From: Acidobacteriota bacterium
Lineage (GTDB): Bacteria; Acidobacteriota; Terriglobia; Acidiferrales; UBA7541
Assembly: GCA_013289835.1 (NCBI GenBank)
Contig: JABCZG010000009.1
Location: 102,053 to 166,052, forward strand
Reading direction: 5' to 3'
DNA: 64,000 nucleotides
In this document: positions 28,571 to 36,889 of the stretch, piece by piece
Position numbering within the stretch: position 1 is the first letter of the stretch
Layout: each line of letters opens with the position of its first letter
Notes under the pieces: model-generated
What the model was told of the DNA's origin: nothing
The model's database searches: none
Seen by the model: the letters and a program-made list of their open reading frames with translations, nothing else
Made by a program: the position numbers and the translations under genes

Positions 28571-28774
28571 GTGCAAGGAACAGTAAAATGGTTTAACAAT
28601 TCCAAAGGATATGGCTTCATCGGGCGCGATGATGGCCCCGACGTGTTTGTCCATTATTCCGCCATCACCGGGGATGGCTACCGAACGCTGCAGGAGGGAG
28701 ATCCTGTTGAGTTCGAGATCGTCCAGGGACCCAAGGGTCCGCAAGCAGCGAATGTGGCAAAGGCAAGCGGATAA
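28571..28774 (+). CDS. Cold shock protein (CspA family)
   Basis: 67-residue single cold-shock domain. It binds single-stranded nucleic acid through RNP1 ([10 protein letters not shown]) and RNP2 (VFVHYS); the start is [12 protein letters not shown]. The start is a GTG placed by a perfect AGGAGG at 28557-28562 with an 8-base spacer; longer frames upstream would run through the promoter. Likely role: RNA chaperone in cold or general growth. The gene has its own promoter and terminator. Confidence 0.95.
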   Translation: MQGTVKWFNNSKGYGFIGRDDGPDVFVHYSAITGDGYRTLQEGDPVEFEIVQGPKGPQAANVAKASG

Positions 28775-28792
28775 GGAGTAGAGCAAGCACGC

Positions 28793-28827
28793 GGCCGGCA
28801 GGGAGCGCCCCCCTGCCGGCCTTTTTT
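28793..28827 (+). terminator. Rho-independent terminator after the cold-shock gene
   Basis: 11-bp perfect stem GGCCGGCAGGG / CCCTGCCGGCC with a 7-base loop, followed by six T and ATTT. It lies 18 bases past the stop codon. Confidence 0.93.
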
Positions 28828-28914
28828 ATTTGGTAAGCGAAGCTTCTTTCCTCCCGGTTGTGCGCGGCTTCCCTCTTCATCAGTCCCCACTGCCGGGCTT
28901 ATAATCCTTCCACC

Positions 28915-30702
28915 ATGGACAACAAACAGATCGCTCGTATCCTTCGCGAGACCGCGCAACTGCTGGAGATTGACGGCGCCATCATTGGCCGCTATCGCAG
29001 CTATGAGAAGGCGGCGGAACTCATTGACAGTTTGCCGGAATCCATAGAGCAGCTCGTGCAGCAGCCGGAAAAATTAAAAGAACTTCCGGGCATCGGCGAC
29101 CGCATGGTCGAGCATCTGGAAGAGATCGTGAAAACCGGGGATTACGCGCTGCGCAAAAAGTTGCTGAAGAAATATCCGGCGACGATTCTCGACGTATTGC
29201 AATTGCAATCGCTGGGCCCGAAGAAAGTTGCGTTTCTGTGGTCCAACTTCAAAGCGGGCACGGTCGCGGATGTGGAAAGAATCGCCAAGGAAGGCAAGCT
29301 GCGCGATTTGCCGGGGTTCGGCGAAAAGAGCGAGCAGAACATCCTGAAAGCGGTGGAGGTTTTTAAGAAATCGACGGGGCGATTCCTGATCAGCACCGCG
29401 GAAGACGCGGCGACGGCGATTGCAGCGCACATCGAAAAAGCCGGAAAAGCGGTGGAATCGGTAACGCCGGCGGGATCGCTACGGCGCGGGAAGGAAACCG
29501 TTGGCGATTTGGATTTACTGGTCACTTTGGCGGGCGGACACACCTCGCAGAAGCACGTGGATGCGCTGGCCAAGCACATTCTGGAGTTTCCGGGAATTGA
29601 TCAGACGCTGGCGCACGGGGAAAACAAAGTCAGCTTCACGCTGGAAAACGGGTTGCAGGTGGATGTCCGGCTGCTCGAAAAGGAGAACTTTGGGGCGGCG
29701 CTGCTGTACTTCACGGGTTCGAAAGAGCACAACGTGGCGCTTCGCGGGCGCGCAAACGACATGGGCTACACGCTGAACGAATACGCGCTGGCGACACTGA
29801 AAGCTGAGAAGCGCGTGGCGGGGCGCACGGAAGAGGAGATTTATTCGAAACTCAAGCTGGACTACATCCCGCCGGAACTGCGCGAAAATACCGGCGAGAT
29901 TGCCGCGGCGGAGAACCACAAACTGCCGCATCTGATCACCCTCAAGGATATGAAGGGCGATTTGCAGATGCACTCGACGGCCAGCGACGGGAAAAACTCG
30001 CTTGAGGAGATGGCCGAAGCGGCGCGAGAACTGGGGCACCAGTACATCGCCATCACGGACCATTCCAAAGCGGTGACAGTGGCCAACGGGCTCGACGAAA
30101 AACGCATGGCCGCGCACATCAAGAAAATCCACGCGGCAAATGACAAAGGGCTTGGCATTCGGGTACTCGCCGGGGCCGAAGTGGACATCCTCAAGGACGG
30201 ATCGCTGGACTATTCCGACGAACTCCTGGCGCAACTCGAAGTGGTGGTCTGCTCCATCCACTCCTATTTCAATCTCGACCGCGCCGCGATGACCGAGCGG
30301 ATGCTTGCGGCTATCGAGAATCCTTACACGCAGATCATTGGGCACCCTACGGGCCGGCTGCTGCTCCGCCGCGACCCCATCGACTACGACATGGAGAAAA
30401 TCCTCGACGCTTGCGCAAAGCACGGCGTGGCAATGGAGTGCAACTCGTATCCCGACCGGCTGGACCTGAAAGACGTTTATTTGCGCATGTGCAAGGAGCG
30501 CGGCGTTAAGGTAGTCATTTCGACCGACTCGCACAACACCGCAAACCTCTCTTTCATTCGCTATGGGGTGACAATGGCGCGCCGGGGCTGGCTGGAAAAG
30601 CGCGACGTTATTAATACCCTGCCCACCGAGCAGTTTTTGGAGGCCTTGAGGCCTAAGCCGGGGTCGGTAAATAAGCAGAAGGTCGCAAAGGGGCACCGAT
30701 AG
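28915..30702 (+). CDS. polX: DNA polymerase/3'-5' exonuclease PolX
   Basis: Family X polymerase for gap filling in base-excision repair, fused to a PHP phosphoesterase. From the ATG at 28915 it has 595 residues. The N-terminus is an 8-kDa-like helical domain with two HhH elements (LKELPGIGDRMVEHL, LRDLPGFGEKSEQNI). The nucleotidyltransferase signature is TPAGSLRRGKETVGDLDLLV with the catalytic DxD. The C-terminal PHP domain starts DLQMHSTASDGKNSL and has AITDHSKA, YSDELLAQL, IGHPTGRLLL and ISTDSHNTANLSF, the metal-binding blocks. Length and order match bacterial PolX of the B. subtilis type. Confidence 0.96.
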   Translation: MDNKQIARILRETAQLLEIDGAIIGRYRSYEKAAELIDSLPESIEQLVQQPEKLKELPGIGDRMVEHLEEIVKTGDYALRKKLLKKYPATILDVLQLQSLGPKKVAFLWSNFKAGTVADVERIAKEGKLRDLPGFGEKSEQNILKAVEVFKKSTGRFLISTAEDAATAIAAHIEKAGKAVESVTPAGSLRRGKETVGDLDLLVTLAGGHTSQKHVDALAKHILEFPGIDQTLAHGENKVSFTLENGLQVDVRLLEKENFGAALLYFTGSKEHNVALRGRANDMGYTLNEYALATLKAEKRVAGRTEEEIYSKLKLDYIPPELRENTGEIAAAENHKLPHLITLKDMKGDLQMHSTASDGKNSLEEMAEAARELGHQYIAITDHSKAVTVANGLDEKRMAAHIKKIHAANDKGLGIRVLAGAEVDILKDGSLDYSDELLAQLEVVVCSIHSYFNLDRAAMTERMLAAIENPYTQIIGHPTGRLLLRRDPIDYDMEKILDACAKHGVAMECNSYPDRLDLKDVYLRMCKERGVKVVISTDSHNTANLSFIRYGVTMARRGWLEKRDVINTLPTEQFLEALRPKPGSVNKQKVAKGHR

Positions 30703-30815
30703 GACAAGGGAGACACCCCGGGAGGGAACATTCTGTTGCACGGTGTCGTATATCCCGTTAGAAGCAAAAAAGGGACAGAAGAGTTGGCGTGGTCTACCAC
30801 GGAGGTTTTTCACCT

Positions 30816-31748
30816 ATGAAAACGATTGCAAGCCGCAAAACCCGAAGCCGGGTCGGATTAACGAGCGCCTGCCTGCTCCTGATGGCGCTTTTAGTGCCGA
30901 CCAGCCGAGCGGAGGATGTCGTTAAGTCTTATGCGGTTAGTGGGCGGGCCAACGTGCGTGTGGACACCAATGACGGCAGTGTGCACGTGAGCGCGGGCGA
31001 TAATAAGCAGGTGGAGTTTCGGGTGGAATACCAGGGATACGTGGTGGGCAAAGACCTGAAGATCGATTCGCACCAGAGCGGCGACAAGGTGGAACTCACT
31101 GCCCGCCTTATGGGCCATTGGGGATTTTCGTGGGGGCACAACTCGCGGAAACTGCATATCGAGGTACGCATGCCGAAGGAAGGCGACATCACCGTAGAAA
31201 CCGGGGATGGGTCCGTTCAGGCGGATTCCATCAATGGAACTGTGAATGTTCACACGGGCGATGGCTCGGTGAAGGCCAATTCCCTGACTGGCACGATTGA
31301 TCTGCATACAAGCGATGGCAGCATCACGGTGGACACCCTTAAGGGCGATATCCGGTTGCGGACCGGCGACGGGAGCATTGAGGCCCGAGACCTCGACGGG
31401 AAAGTGGACGCGGATTCGGGGGACGGGCATATCCGGCTGGTGGGGCGATTTGACGCGCTCGGGGTTAAGACCGGCGATGGTAGCGTGGACACCCGCGTTC
31501 TGCCGGGCTCGAAGATGGCTTCCAGTTGGACGATTCGTACGGGGGACGGAAGCGTGGACATCGTGCTTCCCCCAGACTTTCAGGCAAATATTGACGCAAC
31601 TACTGGCGATGGGCATATCAGTCTTGGAATTCCTGTCACTGTTGAAGGGACGTTCAGCAAGTCGGAGATCCGGGGGAAGATGAATGGCGGGGGCCAGCCG
31701 CTGACGATTCATACGGGAGACGGGTCCATTCGGTTGAGCAAGAGCTGA
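30816..31748 (+). CDS. Exported DUF4097-like beta-helix protein with 18-residue repeats
   Basis: 310 residues from the ATG at 30816, preceded by GGAGG. It has a signal peptide (ACLLLMALLVPTSRAE) and then a beta-solenoid of DUF4097 type. Ten copies of [TS]-x-DG-[SH] occur. Five consecutive units starting at residue 129 have an exact period of 18 residues (TGDGSVQADSINGTVNVH and its four followers); later units are 21-23 residues apart. A regular period suggests one coil turn per repeat. Proteins of this type are probably envelope-associated, with no catalytic motif. Confidence 0.85.
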   Translation: MKTIASRKTRSRVGLTSACLLLMALLVPTSRAEDVVKSYAVSGRANVRVDTNDGSVHVSAGDNKQVEFRVEYQGYVVGKDLKIDSHQSGDKVELTARLMGHWGFSWGHNSRKLHIEVRMPKEGDITVETGDGSVQADSINGTVNVHTGDGSVKANSLTGTIDLHTSDGSITVDTLKGDIRLRTGDGSIEARDLDGKVDADSGDGHIRLVGRFDALGVKTGDGSVDTRVLPGSKMASSWTIRTGDGSVDIVLPPDFQANIDATTGDGHISLGIPVTVEGTFSKSEIRGKMNGGGQPLTIHTGDGSIRLSKS

Positions 31749-31947
31749 TTTGTTCTTTCGGCGGAGGAGAACGAACGGGTACTGCTCTACTAGTTTTAGT
31801 ACTCGACCGGCGTAGACTCCAGCCCACAGTTGTCCGCTTTTGGCGACGATTCTGCACATAGCCTTCCACGCAACTTACAGAAAATAAAAGACATTTCTTT
31901 GGCATTCCGTATGCACTCCTGTAGCATCGAACCTGGTGGAGAGTGCC

Positions 31948-32040
31948 GTGATCGTCTATGCCCTGGTCGGTGCCTTGCTGTTCTTGGTTGCGGTGACGAT
32001 GATTAGTTCGATTGCTGCGTCAGGACGCCGCCGACCCTGA
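31948..32040 (+). CDS. Possible 30-residue single-helix membrane peptide
   Basis: GTG start preceded by GGAG with a 6-base spacer. It encodes MIVYALVGALLFLVAVTMIS and then SIAASGRRRP: one hydrophobic helix followed by a basic end. That is a membrane-peptide topology with the positive end inside. It lies in the 418-base space between the DUF4097-like gene and the quinoprotein gene; the rest of that space shows no other gene. Short ORFs of this size occur by chance, so this is a suggestion, although the start site and topology are better than random. Confidence 0.38.
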   Translation: MIVYALVGALLFLVAVTMISSIAASGRRRP

Positions 32041-32166
32041 TTCTCCTTGTTCGTGTCTAGCCCCCCTCGCCTTCACCGTTGATTCCCGATGCGTAGGCCT
32101 TCCGACAAACGCTTTACTTGGTGCAACTTCTTGCTACCTGCGTGGTTTCGAGATACTTGTTAGTGC

Positions 32167-34074
32167 ATGAGAACTCTTAAACCCTTTTGTTACTTCCGCT
32201 GGCTGCTGCTGTTTTTGTTTCTGATTTGGCTGGTTAGCACGAGCCACGCACAATCCAGGCCCGACACGGGCTGGCCGACCTATTCGAATGCGCCGGACGG
32301 AACGCGGTACTCCCCCGCTTCGCAAATCGACCGAAGCAACGTCAAGCAACTGAAGGTTGCGTGGACGTTCCATACCGGCGCTCTGCCTCATGATCCCGAG
32401 CTGGACAAGAAAGCAGCGTTCGAAGCGACGCCGATTCTTGTGGATGGCAAACTTTTTCTGAGCACGCCGTATGACCACGTCATTGCTATAAATCCGGAGA
32501 CTGGCGAGAAGCTCTGGGAATTTGATCCGAAGCTCGAACTGCCTTATGGGGCTTCGGAAGTAACTTCGCGCGGCGTTTCTGCGTGGCGGGATGCGTCTGC
32601 CAAGGCTGGCCGCGCCTGCAGCTTGCGCATTTTTATCGGAACGCTGGACGCGCGGCTGATTGCCCTCGATGGTGCGACTGGAAAGCCCTGCGCGGAGTTT
32701 GGGACAGATGGAGAAGTGGATCTCACTTCAGGAGTCAGACTGCGCGACCCTGGGGATTATCAAGTCACGTCCGCGCCGGCCATCGTGAAGGACCTAGTCA
32801 TCACTGGTTCCTCGATCGGGGACAATCGGGCGGTCACGTTAGAGCGTGGAATCGTGCGCGCGTTCGATGTGCGAACCGGAAAATTGCGGTGGTCGTGGGA
32901 TCCCATCCCGTGGGCGATGAACACTTCGCCGCGCACCGGCGCGGGAAATGCGTGGTCCACGATTTCGGTGGATGCGGGGCGCGACCTCGTCTTCATCCCT
33001 ACCGGCAGTGCTAGCCCGGATTATTTTGGCGGCGTTCGCAAGGGCGACAACAAGTGGGCTAACTCCGTGGTGGCGTTGCGCGCGTCCACTGGCGAGTTTG
33101 TGTGGGGCTTTCAAGTGGTGCATCACGACCTCTGGGATTACGACGTGGCTTCGCAGCCGACCCTGTTTGCGTGGAAGGATGGGACGCCAGCCATTGCCAT
33201 CACCACAAAGATGGGCCGCGTTTTCGTGCTGAATCGTCTGACGGGCGCGCCGTTGTTGCCGGTCGAAGAACGACCGGTGCCGAAGAGCGATATTCCGGGC
33301 GAAGAGTCCTGGCCAACGCAGCCCGCATCCACGATTTCGCTCGTTCCGGAGACGTTCTCGCCCGAGGATGCCTGGGGGATAGATGCTCAAGCGCGCGCGT
33401 GGTGCGCGGACAAGATTAAGGCCGCCCGGTCGGGCGAGATCTACACTCCGCCGAGTCTGCAAGGCACGCTGGTGTTTCCAAGCAATGTAGGCGGCGTGAA
33501 CTGGGGCAGTGCGGCGTACGATCCACAGCGCCACCTACTCTTCGCGGATACTAACCGGCTGCCGATTTTTGTAAGGCTTATTCCGCGCGACGAACTTGCG
33601 GAAGCGCACAAGAACGCCAGCGAGTCGGACCGGCTTCATGGTGAATTTGCACGGCAGACCGGCGCGCCTTACGCGATGTTTCGCACGCCGCTTCTGGCGC
33701 CGAGTGGACTTCCTTGTAGTGCTCCGCCTTGGGGTACGGTCGCTGCAGTCAATCTCTTCACTGGGAAGAAACTTTGGGATATTCCGCTGGGGAGTTTTAT
33801 TCCGGGAATGAATACTGGGACGGTTACGCTGGGCGGTCCGATGGCGACGGCGGGCGGTTTAGTTTTTACCGCGGCGGCCATGGACAACTTTATTCGCGCG
33901 TTCGACGTGGAAACCGGAAAAGAGTTGTGGAAGTACGAGCTTCCAGCCGGAGGGCAAGCCACGCCGATGACCTACACGCTCCACGGCAAGCAATACGTGG
34001 TCATCGCTGCGGGCGGGCACGGGAAACTGGGAACCAAACAAGGAGACTCGGTTGTTGCGTTTACCTTGCCGTGA
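32167..34074 (+). CDS. PQQ-dependent dehydrogenase (membrane glucose-dehydrogenase-like quinoprotein)
   Basis: 635 residues: a signal/anchor (WLLLFLFLIWLVSTSHAQ) and an eight-bladed quinoprotein propeller with repeated W-motifs (GEKLWEFDP, GKLRWSWDPIPW, GEFVWGFQVVHHDLWDYDV, GKKLWDIPLGS, GKELWKYELPAGG). The segment IYTPPSLQGTLVFPSNVGG followed by VNWGSAAYD is like PQQ glucose dehydrogenase. There is no CxxCH, so no fused cytochrome c. It probably oxidises a sugar or alcohol in the periplasm and passes electrons to ubiquinone or menaquinone. A PqqA-like peptide gene lies 49 bases downstream, which strengthens the cofactor assignment. Confidence 0.92.
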   Translation: MRTLKPFCYFRWLLLFLFLIWLVSTSHAQSRPDTGWPTYSNAPDGTRYSPASQIDRSNVKQLKVAWTFHTGALPHDPELDKKAAFEATPILVDGKLFLSTPYDHVIAINPETGEKLWEFDPKLELPYGASEVTSRGVSAWRDASAKAGRACSLRIFIGTLDARLIALDGATGKPCAEFGTDGEVDLTSGVRLRDPGDYQVTSAPAIVKDLVITGSSIGDNRAVTLERGIVRAFDVRTGKLRWSWDPIPWAMNTSPRTGAGNAWSTISVDAGRDLVFIPTGSASPDYFGGVRKGDNKWANSVVALRASTGEFVWGFQVVHHDLWDYDVASQPTLFAWKDGTPAIAITTKMGRVFVLNRLTGAPLLPVEERPVPKSDIPGEESWPTQPASTISLVPETFSPEDAWGIDAQARAWCADKIKAARSGEIYTPPSLQGTLVFPSNVGGVNWGSAAYDPQRHLLFADTNRLPIFVRLIPRDELAEAHKNASESDRLHGEFARQTGAPYAMFRTPLLAPSGLPCSAPPWGTVAAVNLFTGKKLWDIPLGSFIPGMNTGTVTLGGPMATAGGLVFTAAAMDNFIRAFDVETGKELWKYELPAGGQATPMTYTLHGKQYVVIAAGGHGKLGTKQGDSVVAFTLP

Positions 34075-34123
34075 AGTTGAAGGCCGCAAGGCTAACAAAA
34101 AAAGATTCGCGAGGAGGCTCACG

Positions 34124-34288
34124 ATGGAATGGGAAAAGCCGGAGGTCGAAGGGATAACTCTAGCATGTGAAATCAGCGGGTATGCCAACGCCGAGCTGGC
34201 TGCCGAGGCGAAGGCGGAAACGTTGCCAGGAGCTGAGACGCAGTCTTTTGGCCCCGGTTGTTCGCGTGCAGAGACACTGTCCACGTGA
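34124..34288 (+). CDS. pqqA: PqqA-like PQQ precursor peptide
   Basis: 54 residues from the ATG at 34124, which has a strong GAGGAGG at 34111-34117 with a 6-base spacer. The N-terminal part MEWEKPEVEGITLACEISGY (residues 1-20), followed by ANAEL, has Glu16 and Tyr20 in the E-x3-Y spacing of PqqA, where the two side chains are cross-linked to build PQQ. Trp3, Lys5 and Pro6 also resemble PqqA. The tail (26-54) is longer than in the usual 23-40-residue peptide. It follows a PQQ-dependent dehydrogenase gene. No pqqB-E genes are in the window, so it is a candidate and could alternatively be another short RiPP precursor. Confidence 0.75.
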   Translation: MEWEKPEVEGITLACEISGYANAELAAEAKAETLPGAETQSFGPGCSRAETLST

Positions 34289-34312
34289 GGTACAATTCCA
34301 GACCAGCGCGCT

Positions 34313-34780
34313 ATGCCACCAAGAGAATCCCATGGCCGCGGCTTGCGGATTATCGCCGTTTTCAAGCTCCTGAAAGCCGCCGCGCTCTTTGCGGCTGGCG
34401 TGGGGGCGCTCCGGCTGCTGCACAAGGATGTTGCGGAGGTTGTCGAACACTGGATCAATATTTTTCGTGTTGATTCGCACAACCACTTCATCAACCTTCT
34501 GTTGATGAAACTGTCCAACCTGGATGACCGGCGACTGAAGGAACTCAGTATCGGCACGTTCATCTATTCGGCGATTTTCTTTACGGAAGGAATGGGACTG
34601 GCGTTTCGGAAGCGCTGGGCGGAGTATTTCACGATCATTACGACGGCATCGTTTCTGCCACTGGAAATTTACGAGCTTGTCATACGCTTCGGGGCCGGTA
34701 AAGTCTTGGCGCTGGTTATCAACTTGGCGGTCGTCGCCTATCTCGTATGGGAATTGCGCCGGCCGCGGGAATCTCGCTGA
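34313..34780 (+). CDS. DUF2127 membrane protein
   Basis: 155 residues with four hydrophobic segments, at about 12-35, 77-97, 105-125 and 130-150, and family features (RIIAVFKLLKAAALFAAGVG, FTEGMGLAFRKRWAEYFTII, FLPLEIYELV). Function is unknown in the family. It lies 24 bases after the PqqA-like gene and upstream of the inositol phosphate synthase gene, on the same strand. Confidence 0.88.
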   Translation: MPPRESHGRGLRIIAVFKLLKAAALFAAGVGALRLLHKDVAEVVEHWINIFRVDSHNHFINLLLMKLSNLDDRRLKELSIGTFIYSAIFFTEGMGLAFRKRWAEYFTIITTASFLPLEIYELVIRFGAGKVLALVINLAVVAYLVWELRRPRESR

Positions 34781-34934
34781 CATCTTTTTTTCGGGTTCGA
34801 TTTGCAAATCCCTCGCGCTTCCATCATCATTACTAGTTTGTTTGGGGATGCAGCGCGCTTCTGCTGCGGCTGTGTTTGTTTTCGTTTCGGCAGTTCTTCT
34901 CGATCGCGGTGGAATCGTTCATATAAGGAGCGGC

Positions 34935-36248
34935 ATGGAAAAGCCATCTAAAATTGCGCCTGCCAAGGGGAAACTGGGAGTTTTGCTTCCGGGAATGGGC
35001 GCTGTCAGTACGACGTTCATGGCGGGAGTCGAGTTGGTGCGGCGGGGAAAAGCGCAGCCGGTTGGTTCGCTGACACAGATGGGCACGATTCGGCTGGGTA
35101 AGCGGACGGACGCGCGTTCGCCTTTAATCAAGAAATTCGTTCCGCTGGCGGATCTGAAGGACCTCTCTTTTGCGGGATGGGACATTTTCAAGGACAACGC
35201 GTATCAGTCGGCGGCCAACGCCGGGGTTTTGAATCCGCAGGACCTCGAGAAGGTGAAGCCGTTTCTTTCCACGATCAAGCCGATGAAGGCGGCGTTTGAC
35301 CACGATTTCGTGCGGCTGATCGATGGCCCTAACATCAAGAAAGGCAAGAACAAGTACGAGCTGGCACTGCAGATCAAGGAAGACATCGCCAATTTTCGTA
35401 AGACTTCGCGAGCTTCGCGGTTGGTGACCTGCTGGTGCGGGTCGACGGAATCTTTCGTGAAGCCGGAAGATGTGCACTCCACGCCGGAGAAACTTGTCGA
35501 AGCGATGAAGGCGAATCATCCGGCGATCGCGCCTTCGATGCTCTACGCATGGGCCTCCGTGACCAGCGGCGTGCCATTTGCCAACGGCGCGCCCAACTTG
35601 ACCGTGGATATTCCCGCCATTCAGAAGCTGGCGCACGACCATGAAGTGCCGATCTGCGGAAAAGATTTCAAAACCGGGCAAACGCTGATGAAGACGATCC
35701 TCGCGCCGGGATTCAAGGCGCGCATGTTGGGGCTGGATGGATGGTTCTCGACGAACATTCTCGGCAATCGCGACGGTGAAGTTCTCGAAGACCCGGGCTC
35801 GTTTAAAACAAAAGAAGAGTCCAAGCTCAGCGTCTTGGAATATATCCTGCAGCCGCAGTTGTATCCGCAGCTCTACGGCAAGATGCACCACAAGGTGCGC
35901 ATCAACTATTACCCTCCGCGGGGAGATAATAAAGAGGGCTGGGACAATATTGATATTTTCGGCTGGCTTGGGTATCCGATGCAGATCAAGGTGGATTTTC
36001 TCTGCCGCGATTCGATTTTGGCGGCGCCGATCGTGTTGGACCTGGTTTTGTTTATGGACCTAGCGCAGCGCGCGGGTATGCGCGGGATTCAGGAGTGGCT
36101 CAGCTTTTACTTCAAGTCGCCGATGACGGCTCCGGGGCTGTATCCCGAGCACGACCTCTTCATTCAATCGATGAAGTTGAAGAACACGCTGCGCTGGATG
36201 ATGGGTGAGGATCTCATCACTCACCTGGGGCAGGAGTATTACGACTAA
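34935..36248 (+). CDS. ino1: Myo-inositol-1-phosphate synthase
   Basis: NAD-dependent isomerase making L-myo-inositol-1-phosphate from glucose-6-phosphate. From the ATG at 34935, preceded by AAGGAG, it has 437 residues. Motifs: LLPGMGAVSTTFMAGVELVR (NAD-binding), GKDFKTGQTLMKTILAPGFK (catalytic Lys region), and NILGNRDGEVL. Inositol lipids or compatible solutes could be the end product. The 154-base gap upstream holds no obvious gene. Confidence 0.95.
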   Translation: MEKPSKIAPAKGKLGVLLPGMGAVSTTFMAGVELVRRGKAQPVGSLTQMGTIRLGKRTDARSPLIKKFVPLADLKDLSFAGWDIFKDNAYQSAANAGVLNPQDLEKVKPFLSTIKPMKAAFDHDFVRLIDGPNIKKGKNKYELALQIKEDIANFRKTSRASRLVTCWCGSTESFVKPEDVHSTPEKLVEAMKANHPAIAPSMLYAWASVTSGVPFANGAPNLTVDIPAIQKLAHDHEVPICGKDFKTGQTLMKTILAPGFKARMLGLDGWFSTNILGNRDGEVLEDPGSFKTKEESKLSVLEYILQPQLYPQLYGKMHHKVRINYYPPRGDNKEGWDNIDIFGWLGYPMQIKVDFLCRDSILAAPIVLDLVLFMDLAQRAGMRGIQEWLSFYFKSPMTAPGLYPEHDLFIQSMKLKNTLRWMMGEDLITHLGQEYYD

Positions 36249-36289
36249 GCGCGTGATCTGTGACTCATCTCAAGCCTGAAGTGTTTGCG

Positions 36290-36321
36290 TTGTAGTGGCG
36301 CAGCTAGCTGCGCCACTACAA
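36290..36321. repeat. 32-base perfect palindrome between convergent genes
   Basis: Arms TTGTAGTGGCGCAGCT and AGCTGCGCCACTACAA meet with no loop. It lies between the stops of ino1 (+) and the carboxymuconolactone decarboxylase-like gene (-). It could work as a two-way terminator hairpin, although no T run follows on either strand, or be a mobile REP-like repeat. Confidence 0.8.
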
Positions 36322-36350
36322 AGAGAACTGCTGAAGGTGCACGATAATGG

Positions 36351-36707
36351 CTAGTCGCCGTGAGCGGCGGCAGCTTTGGCTTCTACAGCGTCGAGCACAC
36401 GAGCAGAGTAAATCAAGGCGGCCCCGGCGTTCATGCTGACGGCAACACCCAGGGCTTCGGAGATCTCTTCCTTTGTCGCTCCAGCCTTCAGAGCCGCATC
36501 GGTGTGGAACACAATGCAACCGTCGCATCGGGTAGTGACGGCGACCGCAAGAGAGATTAACTGGCGCGTCTTTTCGCCGAGCTTGGTGGTCTTCGAGTTG
36601 GCCGCGCTCAGTGTCTGATAACCGCGAAGAGTGTCCGGCGAAAGCTTACCAAGCTCACCTACTCTACCTCCGATTTCTTTGTGGTACTGATTCCAATCCA
36701 TGACCAT
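36351..36707 (-). CDS. Carboxymuconolactone decarboxylase/AhpD-family protein
   Basis: 118 residues with the CxxCxxxH redox motif (RCDGCIVFHTDAALKAG), the AhpD-like active site. The N-terminal helix (YHKEIGGRVGELGKLSPDTL) and the central LAVAVTTRCDGC block are family-typical. It probably acts as a peroxidase or disulfide reductase helper rather than in aromatic breakdown. AGGAGAG precedes the ATG. Confidence 0.92.
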   Translation of the reverse strand: MVMDWNQYHKEIGGRVGELGKLSPDTLRGYQTLSAANSKTTKLGEKTRQLISLAVAVTTRCDGCIVFHTDAALKAGATKEEISEALGVAVSMNAGAALIYSARVLDAVEAKAAAAHGD

Positions 36708-36889
36708 AGTGATCTCTCCTGTTTTGAGAAGTTCGAATCGCGCGCGATTATACTCTTAGGCCGCGCGAATGTGATATCTTCTCCTGTTCACCCAGAGCTG
36801 CCGGAGTTTGTGGCGGTTCTTAGGGTGCGGCGCAGCCCTTTCCTTTCCTGCCCGCAGAGTAGTCCAACATTGTCCAAGGAGTTGTCTCC

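Noticed and set aside
29515..30813. 432-residue frame antisense to polX
   Set aside because: polX has clear catalytic motifs throughout; the opposite frame has none.
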